From Acidobacteriota bacterium (GTDB taxonomy: Bacteria > Acidobacteriota > Terriglobia > Acidiferrales > UBA7541): a stretch of 5,571 nt of DNA. A model generated the notes under the pieces. It had not been told where the DNA came from and did no database searches. It saw only the letters and a list, made by a program, of their open reading frames with translations. The position numbers were made by a program, and so were the translations under genes. The stretch is from NCBI GenBank assembly GCA_003131705.1, contig PKUY01000378.1, positions 13,393 to 18,963 of the forward strand. Direction: 5' to 3'. Shown one piece after another: positions 4,977-5,571 of the stretch. How positions within the stretch are numbered: the stretch's first letter is position 1; every line of letters begins with the position of its first letter.

Positions 4977-5571
4977 GACGACCAAATTGAATGCCTGCGT
5001 ACTGCACGGTGAAAGCCGCACGCAAAATTCAAATCTCATCGGAGTTTACGTTATTTTGATTGTTTGAAATCGGATGTTCTGTCGCGGTGTTTCCGCGCAG
5101 CGGTTATCTCGCCTTTCGGACAACTTTCCCGCCGATGCTGCTGAATTCGATTGAGTATCTCTGGTTTCTCAAATTCCTGTGCGGGACGGCGTTCGATACC
5201 ACCAAGGTCAGCAAATGCGGAGTGGCCGTATCGACGAGCAGAATGCATGATCAATCTCCGAGCGGGCTGGAGGTTGTTCATCTCAATGGAATGATTGCAG
5301 ACATTCCGGATTACTGCGGGAGACGAACCGAAACAGCGATTAACAGGCTGGATTGGAACAAAAAGCAAATAGCCGCTCGACTAACTTCTGGTCGGATTAC
5401 CGGACATCTCTAACAATGTCGGCTCTGTCAATCGTTTTTTGAACGCACTTCTCCGTTCACTTCGAAGAGTGACTTCGTTCGCCTTGTTCTTGGCCCAGTG
5501 TCGATGACCACGGCTCGTCTGTAATCTTTCGGTCGGTTTCGGTCCGACCTAAACATCTCTTCGATCTAAAC
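4977..5571. other. Stretch without an identifiable gene; overlapping unrecognised open frames
   Basis: I recognise no protein family here. A plus-strand frame is open at 5060-5413 (117 codons, TTG start, no ribosome site at proper spacing), and a minus-strand frame is open at 5051-5368 (105 codons). Both cover the same DNA, so at most one is likely real, and neither translation shows a domain, signal peptide or known motif. The minus-strand frame lies upstream of the kinase remnant and could be decayed sensor sequence, but nothing confirms it. Two small inverted repeats are visible: TCACT/AGTGA (5457-5461 and 5468-5472) and GGTCGG/CCGACC (5531-5536 and 5544-5549). Confidence 0.4.
5531..5549. 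repeat. Small inverted repeat near the right edge
   Basis: GGTCGG (5531-5536) is complementary to CCGACC (5544-5549) with a 7-nt loop. No T-tract follows on the plus strand and no gene ends here, so its role is unclear. Confidence 0.35.

Overview
The window reads as part of an acidobacterial chromosome (class Terriglobia or close kin). This rests on G+C-rich coding DNA up to about position 4200 and on a hypothetical protein whose C-terminal module I associate from memory with acidobacterial proteins. No database search was possible, so the taxonomy is an inference.

Positions 1-3558 (minus strand) hold a compact gene cluster. In transcription order it contains an acidobacterial hypothetical protein (2356-3207), a secreted Slt70-type soluble lytic transglycosylase (120-2348), and the first 52 codons of a class I PLP-dependent aminotransferase that leaves the window at position 1. 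The first two genes are 7 nt apart. The aminotransferase starts inside the last codons of the transglycosylase gene, with a good GGAG ribosome site. Cotranscription and translational coupling are therefore likely. The transglycosylase cuts peptidoglycan in the periplasm; nothing visible explains why the other two genes travel with it.

Positions 3208-3668 lie between this cluster and a divergent plus-strand gene, and are unusually structured. A minus-strand TTGACA box and a plus-strand TTGTCA box overlap at 3552-3558. Between this and the hypothetical gene lie a strong G+C-rich palindrome/hairpin cluster (3428-3458), a nested A-B-A'-B' arrangement of 8-bp inverted repeats with H-type pseudoknot geometry in the minus-strand transcript (3335-3379), and a second copy of half of that element (3299-3311). 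This is the part of the window I find least explained and most worth a second look. On the other side a 9-bp hairpin (3625-3649) sits in the leader of the divergent gene.

Positions 3669-4172 (plus) encode a DUF985/Cupin_5 protein. Positions 4401-4799 (plus) encode a secreted monohaem class I cytochrome c with its own ribosome site. There is no evident functional link between these two or with the left-hand cluster.

Positions 4800-5571 are less G+C-rich and hold no gene I can name. A short, frameshifted minus-strand remnant of a sensor histidine kinase DHp region, with the phosphoacceptor His changed to Gln, is clear at 4856-4976. The rest looks like decayed or non-coding sequence with two unrecognised overlapping open frames.
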